Positions 1-8,535 are shown, counted from the first letter of the stretch. The stretch is DNA of 64,000 nt from UBA4923 sp964606165 (GCA_964606165.1 CAZSFQ010000003.1:70463-134462), one strand, 5' to 3'. The notes: generated by a model from the sequence alone, not told the origin. A program made the numbers and translations.

Positions 1-325
1 GCATCTCCTGCTTGCAGGGCGGACACCAGGTCGCCCAGAAATTCAGGAAAATAACCTGACCTTGGTAGTCTGAAAGTTTGTGCTCAGTCCCGTATTGATC
101 GGTGAGCGTGAAGTCATATGCCTTGACCCGCTCCTCAACGGTCGGATCCGTCGGATCCTTTTCCGTGCCGGCGCCGCCGGCTGACGAGGCGGGACCGGTC
201 TCATCCGGCATGCCGGGGCTCTTCTTCCCGCAGGCGGATAAAGCGAAAAGTGAAATCAGAAGAACTGACAGCAAGAGGACAACTGTCCCCCTCAGCGCGT
301 ATTTTCTGTTGCGGTTGGTTTTCAT
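1..325 (-). CDS. TlpA-like thiol-disulfide lipoprotein (3' end outside window)
   Basis: Extracytoplasmic thioredoxin-fold protein, probably a thiol-disulfide oxidoreductase that receives electrons from the CcdA-type protein encoded just downstream. Visible: a basic N-terminus, a hydrophobic stretch ending in a lipobox LSAC (Cys32 would be lipidated), a Gly/Pro/Asp-rich linker to about residue 65, then the start of the thioredoxin fold with the active site WCPPC (Cys101 and Cys104). Only 108 residues are in the window; the C-terminal half is cut off at base 1. The start at 325 is the ATG that places the signal peptide correctly. The next gene begins 26 bp away on the same strand, and TlpA/CcdA pairing is common. 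The physiological substrate (cytochrome c maturation, oxidised protein repair or other) cannot be told from the sequence. Confidence 0.85.
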   Translation of the reverse strand, partial: MKTNRNRKYALRGTVVLLLSVLLISLFALSACGKKSPGMPDETGPASSAGGAGTEKDPTDPTVEERVKAYDFTLTDQYGTEHKLSDYQGQVIFLNFWATWCPPCKQEM

Positions 326-351
326 AAATGGAATCCTTTACTTTGGTTTTT

Positions 352-1065
352 TTATCCGCCGTAAATTCCGGCAATCATGAGGATGCCGATGACCAGCATG
401 AGCAGGCCACCCACAATGACGGTATATTTCATGATCTTACTGTGACGGCGGAAGAAGGCCAGGGTTTGCGTTGTAAAAAGACCGACGATCAGGAAGGGAA
501 TGGTAAAGCCCAGCACGTAAACACCGACCAGGAGAAATCCCAGGCTGCGCTGGGCTGTTCCTGCCGCCATGAGAAGTACACTCGACATGGCTGGCCCAAT
601 GCAGGGCGTCCAGGCAAAGCTGAAAGTAAAACCCATCAGGAAAGCAATCAGGGGATTCATGGTAAAACGGTCCAGCTTGAAAGGAAGCCGCCTGTCTCTT
701 GACAAAAAGAGAGAGCTTCCAAAAGCACCCAGCTGGTAAAGGCCGAAGACGATGACCAGAATGCCCCCGCCGATCACAAAAGCCCGCCGGTAGGCCTGAA
801 AGAACTCACCCGCCGCGGTAAAGCCAAGCGCCAGGATAAAAAATGTCGAAGCGATGCCAAGGACAAAAAAGAAAGTATTCAGGAAGACACGCTTACGCGG
901 GTATCTGACCTCGCCATCTTCACCTACATGGTAAGTGCCGCCCGCCAGATAACCAATATACAGGGGCAGCAGGGGTAACACGCAGGGTGAAAGGAAACTG
1001 ACAAGTCCCTGTAAAAAGACCGTCAGTACGGGAATCGAATGCTGAATTTCTAAAGCTGGCGGCAT
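352..1065 (-). CDS. ccdA: CcdA-type transmembrane thiol-disulfide transporter
   Basis: CcdA/DsbD-beta family membrane protein that moves reducing equivalents from cytoplasmic thioredoxin to extracytoplasmic thioredoxin-like proteins. About 237 residues, with six or so hydrophobic segments. Both family cysteines are present in their usual settings: LSPCVLPLLPLY near the N-terminus and AWTPCIGPAMSS in the middle. I chose the ATG at 1065 because a GGGGGAGGGG ribosome site sits just upstream; an ATG at 1092 would add nine residues without such a site. On the minus strand ccdA lies upstream of the TlpA-like lipoprotein gene, its likely redox partner. Confidence 0.9.
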   Translation of the reverse strand: MPPALEIQHSIPVLTVFLQGLVSFLSPCVLPLLPLYIGYLAGGTYHVGEDGEVRYPRKRVFLNTFFFVLGIASTFFILALGFTAAGEFFQAYRRAFVIGGGILVIVFGLYQLGAFGSSLFLSRDRRLPFKLDRFTMNPLIAFLMGFTFSFAWTPCIGPAMSSVLLMAAGTAQRSLGFLLVGVYVLGFTIPFLIVGLFTTQTLAFFRRHSKIMKYTVIVGGLLMLVIGILMIAGIYGG

Positions 1066-1209
1066 CTGCCCCTCCCCCATCAGGCAAGACATTCCTGTCT
1101 AAGCGGAATACACAGCCACCATTCTAGCAATCTCACGGATTTTACTTGTTACAAAGGTAACATTATGCGTCCATGGCAAAGAAGCCTTGATCCCGCACCT
1201 TGTCAGACC

Positions 1210-2328
1210 TCAGTTCAGCAGGAAACTGACAAGCCTGTTATGCGTCTTTACCATGTCGAACCACCAGACTTCCTGGCCTCCAACATAGTAGTGGCGGGTC
1301 TCACCCGTGGCGGGAAGCTGGAGCTGGCGCCGCTGGTAGGACAAGAGGCCCGGCGCCCTGCTGATGTAATCGTTCAAATTGAGATTGGTATAGGTATTGG
1401 CCAAAACCACGGCTGAGGCCTTGTAGATGGAGGAACCGCCCTGGGCAGCCATTTCACTTAAAACGGAATTGATGACATTGCGCTGCCGCTGGTTGCGCTG
1501 AAAATCGCTGTCAATTTTGCGGATTCTCGAATAAGCAAGCGCCTGCTGGCCATTCAGCCGTTGAGCGCCAGGATTGCGTCCCAGATATTGCGCTTCACGT
1601 TCCGTCAGAGAAATGCTGACACCTCCGATGGCGTCAATGATCCGGACAAATGAATTGAAATTGATGGCCACGAAACCTTTGATCGGAATCCCGTAGTTGA
1701 CCTCGACCGTTCGTATGGCAAGTCCCGGGCCTCCGTAGGAGTAAGCCGCGTTCAAGAGCCCCCAGGGATGGTTCTTGGCACCGATCTTGACGTACATGGC
1801 GCGCATGAGTGAAACAATATTGATCTTTTTTGTATTGTGGTTGATCGAAATGATCATGGTTACATCGGACCGGCCCCTGTAGTTATTGGATGCGGAATCC
1901 ACCCCGAACAGGAGAATATTCTCGACCCCGGGCATTTGCTTCATCTCGACGGTGCCGCTCTGGTGTAATTCAGGTCTCCGCAACTCGTCGGGCATATCCT
2001 GATCACTTTCAGGCGCATCCGGTCCTTCCTCCTGCTGATCATCCCAGCCGTCCGGATCGACGAAAATATCGTAGTCCATCAGGTTGTCAATCTTATAAAA
2101 ATCACTATCTGACTCATCGACGTAAGTGACTCTCGAAACCAGGTCCGCGTAGATCAGATAGACCCCTGAAAAAACTGAAATGATGAGACCTGCGGCCACT
2201 CCCAGAACAAGAAACTTGATTGGGAAGTTTCGGCTGAACGGTCCCTGGCCGGACACCTTTCTTCCCTTTGGACGCTTGTCTTTCGTGCGGCCGGGATACC
2301 CCGGCCTCTCTTGCTTAGACTGTGGCAC
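1210..2328 (-). CDS. LytR-CpsA-Psr (LCP) family cell-wall ligase
   Basis: LCP proteins transfer undecaprenyl-linked glycopolymers (teichoic acid, capsule) to peptidoglycan on the outer face of the membrane. The 372-residue product has a basic cytoplasmic N-terminus, one membrane segment around residues 35-60, an acidic linker, and an LCP domain from about residue 135. Recognisable blocks are NILLFGVDSA, GRSDVTMIISIN, the FVAINFNSF/IGGV region, and a Gln/Arg-rich RIRKIDSDFQRNQRQR end block. The usual Arg-Asp after the second beta strand reads Arg-Ala here (SLMRAMYV). The start is a GTG at 2328 preceded by AGGTAGGTAAG. It probably forms its own transcription unit, separate from ccdA. Confidence 0.85.
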   Translation of the reverse strand: MPQSKQERPGYPGRTKDKRPKGRKVSGQGPFSRNFPIKFLVLGVAAGLIISVFSGVYLIYADLVSRVTYVDESDSDFYKIDNLMDYDIFVDPDGWDDQQEEGPDAPESDQDMPDELRRPELHQSGTVEMKQMPGVENILLFGVDSASNNYRGRSDVTMIISINHNTKKINIVSLMRAMYVKIGAKNHPWGLLNAAYSYGGPGLAIRTVEVNYGIPIKGFVAINFNSFVRIIDAIGGVSISLTEREAQYLGRNPGAQRLNGQQALAYSRIRKIDSDFQRNQRQRNVINSVLSEMAAQGGSSIYKASAVVLANTYTNLNLNDYISRAPGLLSYQRRQLQLPATGETRHYYVGGQEVWWFDMVKTHNRLVSFLLN

Positions 2329-2419
2329 GCTTACCTACCTACCTTTTATCAGGAAATGCCCATGAAAACATGAGCATTTCACCAAGACACGGGAACTGTG
2401 CCATTCCCGCCGCTACAGA

Positions 2420-3220
2420 TTAAAACCGGAACAAGGCTTTTATGCTCCATTGCAGACCCAGGGCGAGAATCGCGCTGTAAAGGAAAAGCAGGACAAAGAA
2501 AACACCGGCGATTGTGAGAACAACCAGCCAAAGCTTTTTCACCTCTGCCTGTGATCCACCGACTGCTGTCATGACCGACGCGGCAAAGATCAAAACCGGC
2601 ACCACATACATGAGCACAGAGATGAAGGTGCCTGCGGGAAGGACCACACCAAAGATAAAGGCAAGCAGGGAGACGGGAAGGACCGCGTTCAGGTAAGAGG
2701 AGAACCTGGCGCAGGCATCGGGCAATTTGTCTTCCTCTTTGAGGATAAACCGCTTGCAAAACCAGGCCATGGTGGGCATGGCGCCCATGATAATCAGCAT
2801 GAAGAACCACAGGAGGAAGAAGCCTCCCGCGTGCCAGTTCATCAACCTGGCCGCTTCAAGCGTAGAAAACAGCGTGACGAGGAAGGGAACAATAGCCGCG
2901 AACAAAAGGTGCATGGGCTCTTCTGTCCCAAGAAAACCTTTGACCAGCCAGCCGGGGTACCGTTTTCCATCGAGCGCGAGGGCGGAGGGGGCTTTTGGCG
3001 CCTGGGGCGGATAAGGATAGGGGTAGGGCGGCTGCTGGGGCACTTGGGCCGGGCCTGCCTGGTAAGGAGGCGGAGGAGGCGCTACGGGCGGAGGGGCTTC
3101 TTGAACTTGTTCCGCTGCCGCCGGACCATTTTCCGGGGCAAGTTCCTGCTTACTTCCGCAATTACTGCAAAAGACGGCGTCGTCGGCAAGTTCCGTACCA
3201 CAGTTTTGACAATTCTTCAT
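2420..3220 (-). CDS. Zinc-ribbon membrane protein of unknown function
   Basis: 266 residues. The N-terminus carries a double CxxC zinc ribbon (Cys4, Cys7, Cys18, Cys21). A Pro/Ala/Gln-rich linker with PPPP and PYPYP runs follows to about residue 85, and then four or so hydrophobic segments to the C-terminus. This architecture (zinc ribbon, Pro-rich linker, membrane domain) is common in Firmicutes, but I know of no assigned function. The start is supported by GAGGAGATCGA just before the ATG. On the plus strand the next gene, dtd, is divergent, with a 211 bp gap between them. A TATAAT-like box lies at 3293-3298 on this strand, without a clear -35. Confidence 0.75.
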   Translation of the reverse strand: MKNCQNCGTELADDAVFCSNCGSKQELAPENGPAAAEQVQEAPPPVAPPPPPYQAGPAQVPQQPPYPYPYPPQAPKAPSALALDGKRYPGWLVKGFLGTEEPMHLLFAAIVPFLVTLFSTLEAARLMNWHAGGFFLLWFFMLIIMGAMPTMAWFCKRFILKEEDKLPDACARFSSYLNAVLPVSLLAFIFGVVLPAGTFISVLMYVVPVLIFAASVMTAVGGSQAEVKKLWLVVLTIAGVFFVLLFLYSAILALGLQWSIKALFRF

Positions 3221-3431
3221 TCGATCTCCTCTTTCTTGGCATTTGTCCGGCTCTCATCCGGTAAAGGTGGATATCTGATTAAGAATGTGTAGATTATAGC
3301 ATAGGGAGTGCCCAACATATCAGGTATCCGGTCCGCTCCCATCCCGCTGGGCGCCTTTTCGCCGCCCGCGTGATACCATGATACAGGGTTCCATTGTGCC
3401 CTCAAAAGTGATGTGAAAAGAGGAAGTTAAA

Positions 3432-3878
3432 GTGCGCGCACTGATTCAACGTGTAAGTGAGGCATCCGTCCTTTGCGATGACGGATTCCAGTCAGCAATC
3501 GGGCAGGGTTTTCTTATTCTCCTCGGCGTCGGGGCTGAAGACCATGAAGAAAGTTGTGCGCGACTTTGGCAGAAAATCAGGAAACTGAGGATTTTCAAAG
3601 ATCATGAGGGAAAAACCAACCTTGATTTGGCTTCCGTGGAGGGAGAGGTCATGGTCGTTTCCCAATTTACCTTGTTCGCTGATACGAAAAAGGGAAACCG
3701 GCCCAGCTTCGTCAAGGCGGCCCCGCCCGAAAAGGGTGAACAGCTCTACCAGTATTTTGTGGAGCTTGCGCGGCGCGATATCCCCTCAGTTCAGACTGGT
3801 TCCTTCGGAGCGGAGATGAAAGTCAGTTTGGTCAATGACGGCCCCTTCACCATTTGGCTCGACACGGATCAGTTTTGA
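3432..3878 (+). CDS. dtd: D-aminoacyl-tRNA deacylase
   Basis: Removes D-amino acids (and glycine mischarged on tRNA-Ala) from tRNAs, a proofreading step in translation. The 148 residues match the normal family length. The two family motifs are present: SQFTLFADTKKGNRPSF near residues 79-95 and VNDGPFTIWLDT close to the C-terminus. The second is the cross-subunit Gly-Pro motif that excludes L-amino acids. The start is a GTG preceded by GAGGAAGTTAAA. The last 10 bp overlap the 3' end of ispE on the opposite strand. Confidence 0.95.
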   Translation: MRALIQRVSEASVLCDDGFQSAIGQGFLILLGVGAEDHEESCARLWQKIRKLRIFKDHEGKTNLDLASVEGEVMVVSQFTLFADTKKGNRPSFVKAAPPEKGEQLYQYFVELARRDIPSVQTGSFGAEMKVSLVNDGPFTIWLDTDQF

Positions 3879-4858
3879 CAGGCTAACCTTTCGGTTTGGG
3901 GCGACAGGGAAGTCATGATCCAGGTGACCTGGGGATATCTTGCGGTCAGCATCCCAAATGCATTCTCCATGACTTTCTCATGATCGAATAGAGCGAAGCA
4001 GGCGGGCCCGCTTCCTGTCATGGACGCCGCGAAGGCACCTGCGTCGCGCATGTCCTCTACGATAAGCCTGGTTACGCTGGACTGATCTGACTGAACTTCC
4101 ATAAAATCATTGTGGACCAAACTCCCTATCTCCGACCGATCGCCTTGTACAAGCGCAGCCGTCCATCGCGCAAAATCCGGACCCGGCTGCCTGTCGGGCG
4201 CCTGCCGGCCACCCTGATCCAGCCTGACGGCGTCAAGTGAACGAAAGGCGTCGGCCGTACGAATCGGAAAGGGGGGGAAGGCCAGCAAAACACGATGAGG
4301 GAGGCTTTCGATGGTGCCGGACATACGCTCGCCCACTCCCTGGCAGAAGCGGACACCGCCGTGCAGGCAGAAAGGCACATCGGCGCCGCAGGCCAAGGCA
4401 AGACGGTCAAGATGATCCAAAGACAAGCGTCCGCGGTCAAGCTGGAGGGACTCAGCCAACCCTCCCTGCCAGCACATCCAAAGAAAACGCAGAACCGCCG
4501 CGGCGTCCGCGCTTCCACCGCCAAGACCCGCGGCCATGGGAATCTTCTTTTCGATGTGGCAGTGAAAATGAAGGGATTGCGGGTCGATCCCGGCCGCCTC
4601 GAAAAACAAAGACGCCGCTTTAAAGCACAGATTTTCCTCGCCGGCAGGTAGTTGGCTGGAGTCTGAGCTGAGTTCCCAGCCGGTATCATACTCTCTTGTA
4701 CGGCGCAAGCCTAAATCAAGACGGTCGGCCAAAGCGACCGTCGCCATCACTCCGGCCAGCTCGTGGTAATCGTCCGGCCGGCGGCCCAATACACGAAGAG
4801 ACAAATTAATCTTGGCCCGGGCACTTTCAATCGACCGGCAGGGGGGGAATTCAGTCAC
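3869..4858 (-). CDS. ispE: 4-diphosphocytidyl-2-C-methyl-D-erythritol kinase
   Basis: GHMP-family kinase of the non-mevalonate (MEP) isoprenoid pathway; it phosphorylates the 2-hydroxyl of CDP-methylerythritol with ATP. 329 residues. The N-terminal block ARAKINLSLRVLGRRPDDYHEL is the IspE signature. The glycine-rich phosphate loop AAGLGGGSADAAAVL lies about residues 112-126, and a C-terminal SMTGSGPACFALF motif completes the fold. The start is a GTG at 4858, only 3 bp after the veg stop, so the two are probably co-transcribed and coupled. The 3' ends of ispE and dtd overlap tail to tail. Confidence 0.95.
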   Translation of the reverse strand: MTEFPPCRSIESARAKINLSLRVLGRRPDDYHELAGVMATVALADRLDLGLRRTREYDTGWELSSDSSQLPAGEENLCFKAASLFFEAAGIDPQSLHFHCHIEKKIPMAAGLGGGSADAAAVLRFLWMCWQGGLAESLQLDRGRLSLDHLDRLALACGADVPFCLHGGVRFCQGVGERMSGTIESLPHRVLLAFPPFPIRTADAFRSLDAVRLDQGGRQAPDRQPGPDFARWTAALVQGDRSEIGSLVHNDFMEVQSDQSSVTRLIVEDMRDAGAFAASMTGSGPACFALFDHEKVMENAFGMLTARYPQVTWIMTSLSPQTERLACQN

Positions 4859-4861
4859 GGC

Positions 4862-5152
4862 CTAACGGCTGTCCTCCGTTTGCAGAAGCAGTTTTTCAAG
4901 ACCCTCGTCATCGAAGGCAATTTCGACAACATTTGTCAAGAGATCAATGTAGCTGAAACAGACATGTTCACTGTAGGTCGGGCTGACGGGACAGCAAACG
5001 GTAAAAACATTTGATGAGCAGTTTTCAAGATAACCCTCATGTATGACTGTACGGCGGCGCCCTCCGTTTGACTTAAGCATGATACGTTGTCCAAGGCGTT
5101 CTTCCAGTTCAGCTCGGCATGAAGCCAACTCAGATTTTGCAATCAATTGCAT
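4862..5152 (-). CDS. veg: Veg family protein
   Basis: Short, 96-residue protein of the Veg family, which in Bacillus subtilis is abundant in vegetative cells and is reported to stimulate biofilm formation. The family core LKSNGGRRRTVIHEGYLE and the later SYIDLLTNVVEI block are clear. Adjacency to ispE repeats the veg/ispE neighbourhood of Bacillus, which supports the call. Translation starts at an ATG preceded by GAGGAGTGA. The mechanism is not known. Confidence 0.88.
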   Translation of the reverse strand: MQLIAKSELASCRAELEERLGQRIMLKSNGGRRRTVIHEGYLENCSSNVFTVCCPVSPTYSEHVCFSYIDLLTNVVEIAFDDEGLEKLLLQTEDSR

Positions 5153-5258
5153 TCACTCCTCTATTTAAAATGTCAAAGGCACATACGTGGCCATCAAACC
5201 GCATTATACCTGAAAGGGCTTTAAAAATCAAGGTAAATCACGCCGTAAGCGCCTGTTT

Positions 5259-6341
5259 TCAGGACATGTCAGCGACGACACCGCCTCCCAGAACCCGGTC
5301 GCCGTCGTAGAAGACAGCGGACTGGCCCGGAGAAGTGATCCGCACCGGTTCTGCAAACCTGATCCTCGCCTCCCCATGCTTGGGCCCCGTCAGCACAGTC
5401 GCGTCATGAGGTGTCCCCTGAGAACGAAGTTGAACCCCCGCGCGAAAGGTGCCGGGCTGGGGCCCGGCCAGGACCAGGCCGGTCAGAAGGGCTTCCTTCA
5501 TCAGGGCAGCGGACTCTTCGCCCAGCGTCACTGTGTTATGGCAGTGATCGGTGGCAAGAACAGTCATCCGTCTGCCAAAAGACTGGCCAAGATGGCGGCG
5601 CTGTCCTGGCGTGTATTGCCAGCTTCCTTTGTGTTCACCAATCACTTCTCCTGCCGGGTCAATAAAGAATCCGGGATTCTCCTCCAGGCCCCAGCGGCCG
5701 AGGAAAGCTCTCAGCTGGTTCTTTGCGATAAAGCAGATATCCTGACTGTCCCTGGCCTCCGATACCGGGTCATGAAAGCGCTGGGCCAGCCGCCGTGCTT
5801 CCTCCTTGGATAAACTTCCAACAGGAAAGAGAAGCCTGCCAAGCAAAGAGGGTTCGAGTCTGTACAAGAAGTAGCTTTGGTCGTGACGCCGGTGGAGTGC
5901 ACGATAAAGCCAATAACCTTGATCCGTCTCCACGACACGCGCGTAATGGCCGGTGGCCAGGTACTGAATGCCCAACTGATCGGCCAGATCACTCATATGG
6001 GCAAACTTGAAGCCGGGGTTGCACAGGACGCAGGGATTAGGCGTCAAACCGCCCTTCCAGGCTTCCACGAAAGGGACAACCACTTCTTGGTAAAAGGCCT
6101 GCCTGACATCCAGGACCCTGTGAGGGATCCCAAGGATACGGGATGACCTTTCCGCCCTTTCTATCCTGGATCTGTCGGCCTGGTCTTCCTGCCAGGTCCA
6201 CAAGGTCACGGCTGTCACTTGGTAACCTTTTTCCTGCAGCAAGACAGCGGAAGCCATGCTGTCCACGCCTCCGGAGAGGCCAAGCAGAACCTTGCGCCCG
6301 GAAGCCTTTTTGCTGCTTTTCTTTTGCTGATTCTCTTTCAC
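5259..6341 (-). CDS. mnmA: tRNA-specific 2-thiouridylase
   Basis: Thiolates U34 of the tRNAs for Lys, Glu and Gln, using ATP to adenylate the base and a persulfide sulfur donor. 360 residues. The PP-loop SGGVDSMASAVLL is at about residue 20. The first catalytic cysteine is in NPCVLCNPGFKF, the second in SQDICFI, and the C-terminal beta-barrel substrate domain ends the protein. The start appears to be a GTG at 6341 with only a weak ribosome site (GAAAGA). No cysteine desulfurase gene is next to it. About 450 bp of structured non-coding sequence precedes it (see the entry for 6342-6790). Confidence 0.94.
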   Translation of the reverse strand: MKENQQKKSSKKASGRKVLLGLSGGVDSMASAVLLQEKGYQVTAVTLWTWQEDQADRSRIERAERSSRILGIPHRVLDVRQAFYQEVVVPFVEAWKGGLTPNPCVLCNPGFKFAHMSDLADQLGIQYLATGHYARVVETDQGYWLYRALHRRHDQSYFLYRLEPSLLGRLLFPVGSLSKEEARRLAQRFHDPVSEARDSQDICFIAKNQLRAFLGRWGLEENPGFFIDPAGEVIGEHKGSWQYTPGQRRHLGQSFGRRMTVLATDHCHNTVTLGEESAALMKEALLTGLVLAGPQPGTFRAGVQLRSQGTPHDATVLTGPKHGEARIRFAEPVRITSPGQSAVFYDGDRVLGGGVVADMS

Positions 6342-6790
6342 TCTTTCATTTTATGGGTCAAAGCGACGCCTGTCGAGTTGTATTGCCATCGGGAAAAAGA
6401 CAGACGCGAAACGGGCAGGATTCCCATTTCTTCCCGGGAATCAGCTGCCCGTTCCTTCGAGGTGTACTTTCAAAGTACGCCTCCTTTCCTGTCCCTTCAT
6501 GGCCGCTTTGCCGGTCAAAGTCAGACGACCCCATGAACGATTCCGGCCATAAGAATACGGTTTGGTGCGCTTTCGTTGCGGTCACCCGTCTTCTCAATGA
6601 AAGAGGTAACGCACCCCTGGCTTCAGGTATTCCGCACCCGCGCGCACTAGCGCGGTCTTTCGGGACACTCCATTGTCTGATTACTTACAACTTTCTGGTG
6701 AATCCGACTCAATACGGACGCACATTTCCGTCTATGTAATCCAATCGAGGTTGCCATGATCCTAGCATATTCCCGATTTCCTGTCAATAT
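6342..6790 (-). other. Structured, apparently non-coding leader upstream of mnmA
   Basis: No convincing gene lies in this stretch. Read on the minus strand it can fold extensively. CCGCGC and GCGCGG pair around 6651-6668. GGTGCG near 6615 can pair with CGCACC near 6570, enclosing smaller stems. A nearly perfect 12 bp inverted repeat lies at 6459-6483, and a two-segment hairpin at 6410-6453 is followed by a TCTTTTT tract. This could be an RNA regulator or an independent small RNA. I could not match it to T-box, RNase P, SRP, tmRNA or any riboswitch consensus I know. Confidence 0.4.
6410..6453 (-). terminator. Terminator-like hairpin in the mnmA leader
   Basis: On the minus strand AACGGGCAG pairs with CTGCCCGTT, and inside it GATTCCC pairs with GGGAATC around a 10-base loop, giving 16 bp of stem. 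The sequence TCGCGTCTGTCTTTTT follows. The T tract starts about 11 bases after the stem, so termination may be weak. It lies about 70 bp before the mnmA start. It could end an upstream small RNA or act as an attenuator. Confidence 0.45.
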
Positions 6791-6811
6791 TTATCCGCCT
6801 TCTTTGAATGT

Positions 6812-7237
6812 TTATGTAGCATGAAAATCCGGTTCGCCTGCAGGCTCATTTTTCGCCTCGAGTGTCTCAATTTCCAGGTAAATCTCTGCCCTGTCAAGAA
6901 CCCGCTGCCGCGCAAGCGGTGATAGCCGGTTCATGATAGCGAGCAGGCGTGTTTTCTGTTCAAGGGGAAAGAGTGTTTCTTCCATGCCATGACTCAGGAC
7001 AGCGCCAATACGCAAAGGGACCGGGGACCCAATGAGGGAATCATTTACATCTTCCATGCCAAGGATTTGGTCGAGCGTTGCTCCAAACATTGTGGCCAAC
7101 CGCTTGGCCGTTTTGATATCGGGGTAATTCCGACCGCCCTCCCATTGGCTGACGGAAGTTTGCGTGACGCCGAGCACGTTTGCCAGCTCGCTTTGCGTCA
7201 TATGGTTCTTTTTACGAAAATAGCGGATTCCATTCAA
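6812..7237 (-). CDS. XRE-family transcriptional regulator
   Basis: About 141 residues. The N-terminal Cro/CI helix-turn-helix is textbook: RKKNHMTQSELANVLGVTQ, then SVSQWEGGRNYPD and a TAKRLATMFGATLDQIL helix. The C-terminal 70 residues are helical with no recognised domain. I favour the TTG at 7237, because AAGAAGG lies eight bases upstream and the family usually begins just before the RKK. A GTG at 7246 would add three residues. The upstream gap (7247-7420) is AT-rich and holds no gene. The target is unknown; the divergently arranged copies of TGTTA near 7388-7400 could be an operator but are not a clear palindrome. Confidence 0.85.
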   Translation of the reverse strand: MNGIRYFRKKNHMTQSELANVLGVTQTSVSQWEGGRNYPDIKTAKRLATMFGATLDQILGMEDVNDSLIGSPVPLRIGAVLSHGMEETLFPLEQKTRLLAIMNRLSPLARQRVLDRAEIYLEIETLEAKNEPAGEPDFHAT

Positions 7238-7420
7238 TGCGACCACCTTCTTTCTGGTTCAATCCAGACTGCTAATTACAATCAATGCGTTCAAAAGACC
7301 CTTAGCGGATTCAATATTGCAATTCCTTTTTTATTTGGCAATTTAACAGGAATTACCCAGATCCGATCAGGTTACGCGTCAATGATAACAGATAATATGT
7401 TAGCAATACCACAATGTGCG

Positions 7421-8413
7421 TTACAAATACCAGGAAGGAACAGGCGTGCGGAAGAGGTCATGTTGGCGTGACAGGGAGGCAAAACGGTCAATCTTGCGGG
7501 ATTCGCTGGCCGACCCGGCCGGCGACCGCCTGAGATCGTGGAGGATGGACGTCATGGCGTGATGTGTCAGAAGGGTAAAAAAATGAGATGGAATATCCAT
7601 ATTGAAGTAGAGGTCAATCAGGTATTGGCGGTCCTGGACGCTGGCGCCCGACAGGTCAAACAAAATTTTGCACAAATCCATATCGGCGATGTCTTCGCTT
7701 AAGAAAAAGGGTAGATCAATCAGCAGCGCACCACATTCGGTGCAGGTGAAACAAGTGGTGGCGAACGCCCCGAAAGAGAGTGTCAGACGATAGCTTGTCG
7801 AGCGTGAAATGCTGCGGGCGTTTTGTATATAAAAAGATTTCCAGTGCCTGAATACGGGCTTTTTCGGAATCCGCCCCGCAAGGGCCTCCACAAGATCGAC
7901 TGCCCTTGATTCCATTTGAGCCATCATCAAACGGCTTTCCTTCCTCTCGAAATAGTTCTCACCTGTTTGAAGCAGCCGCAAGAAACCTGTCAACTGGACC
8001 AGGTTCTCAAAACGGGGAGGATTGGAATCCGAAATGTCCTGAAAGAAAGAGCGGGTTTTTCTTTTCTCCGAATAACCGACGTAGCCTTCCTCGACACCCT
8101 CCCAAGAGATTTCCGGCACCATCTGATCCATAAACCGAAATATGTGGGAAGAACTTGCGATGATCTCACTTGCCCAGTAAAGCTGATTCCATAATCCGGA
8201 GACACGCGGCCATTCGCGCCAGGGTCCGGCCAGCAGCCAATGGGCGCGTCCCTCCCGGTCGAAGGCTTCGTAGATTACACAATCGCGCTCCGGCTGCCGC
8301 GCGTGACAAGCGCCAAGATGCCAGCCGCGCAGTTTTCCAATTTTGCCCAAGCGTTCCCGCAATCTGGTCAGTCCGTCAGTTGAACAAAGCATCTGCCCAC
8401 TGGATTCAGCCAT
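7421..8413 (-). CDS. Hypothetical protein
   Basis: About 330 residues that I do not recognise. The composition is that of a soluble, mixed alpha/beta protein rich in Trp, Phe and Arg in its first half. A CFTCTECGALLIDLP segment (CxxCxxC) around residues 230-245 could bind metal. The N-terminal LAGPWREWPRVSGLWNQLYWASEIIASS stretch resembles nothing I can name. The start at 8413 has AGAGG five bases upstream; an ATG at 8431 lacks a site. The aminotransferase terminator precedes it, so it has its own promoter. The XRE regulator gene lies downstream on the same strand and may be linked. Confidence 0.6.
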   Translation of the reverse strand: MAESSGQMLCSTDGLTRLRERLGKIGKLRGWHLGACHARQPERDCVIYEAFDREGRAHWLLAGPWREWPRVSGLWNQLYWASEIIASSSHIFRFMDQMVPEISWEGVEEGYVGYSEKRKTRSFFQDISDSNPPRFENLVQLTGFLRLLQTGENYFERKESRLMMAQMESRAVDLVEALAGRIPKKPVFRHWKSFYIQNARSISRSTSYRLTLSFGAFATTCFTCTECGALLIDLPFFLSEDIADMDLCKILFDLSGASVQDRQYLIDLYFNMDIPSHFFTLLTHHAMTSILHDLRRSPAGSASESRKIDRFASLSRQHDLFRTPVPSWYL

Positions 8414-8478
8414 ACTGCCTCTATTCTTCATAATAATTTGGATGGATTACTTGTATGATAAGGCGACCCGCACAAATA

Positions 8479-8503
8479 ACAAAGCGCCATTTTGGCGCTT
8501 TGT
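8479..8503 (-). terminator. Rho-independent terminator after the aminotransferase gene
   Basis: A perfect 10 bp stem, ACAAAGCGCC with GGCGCTTTGT, around an AAAAT loop, read on the minus strand and followed by TATTTGTG. It begins about 30 bp after the aminotransferase stop and separates that gene from the hypothetical protein gene. Confidence 0.75.
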
Positions 8504-8535
8504 CATCAAGGGGACCCGTATTGGTGTTAAGATCC

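Noticed and set aside
6530..6700. T-box or known riboswitch in the mnmA leader
   Set aside because: The sequence GGGTGACCGCAACG recalls part of a T-box, but the TGGN bulge and an overlapping antiterminator are missing. I did not find other riboswitch consensus sequences by eye.
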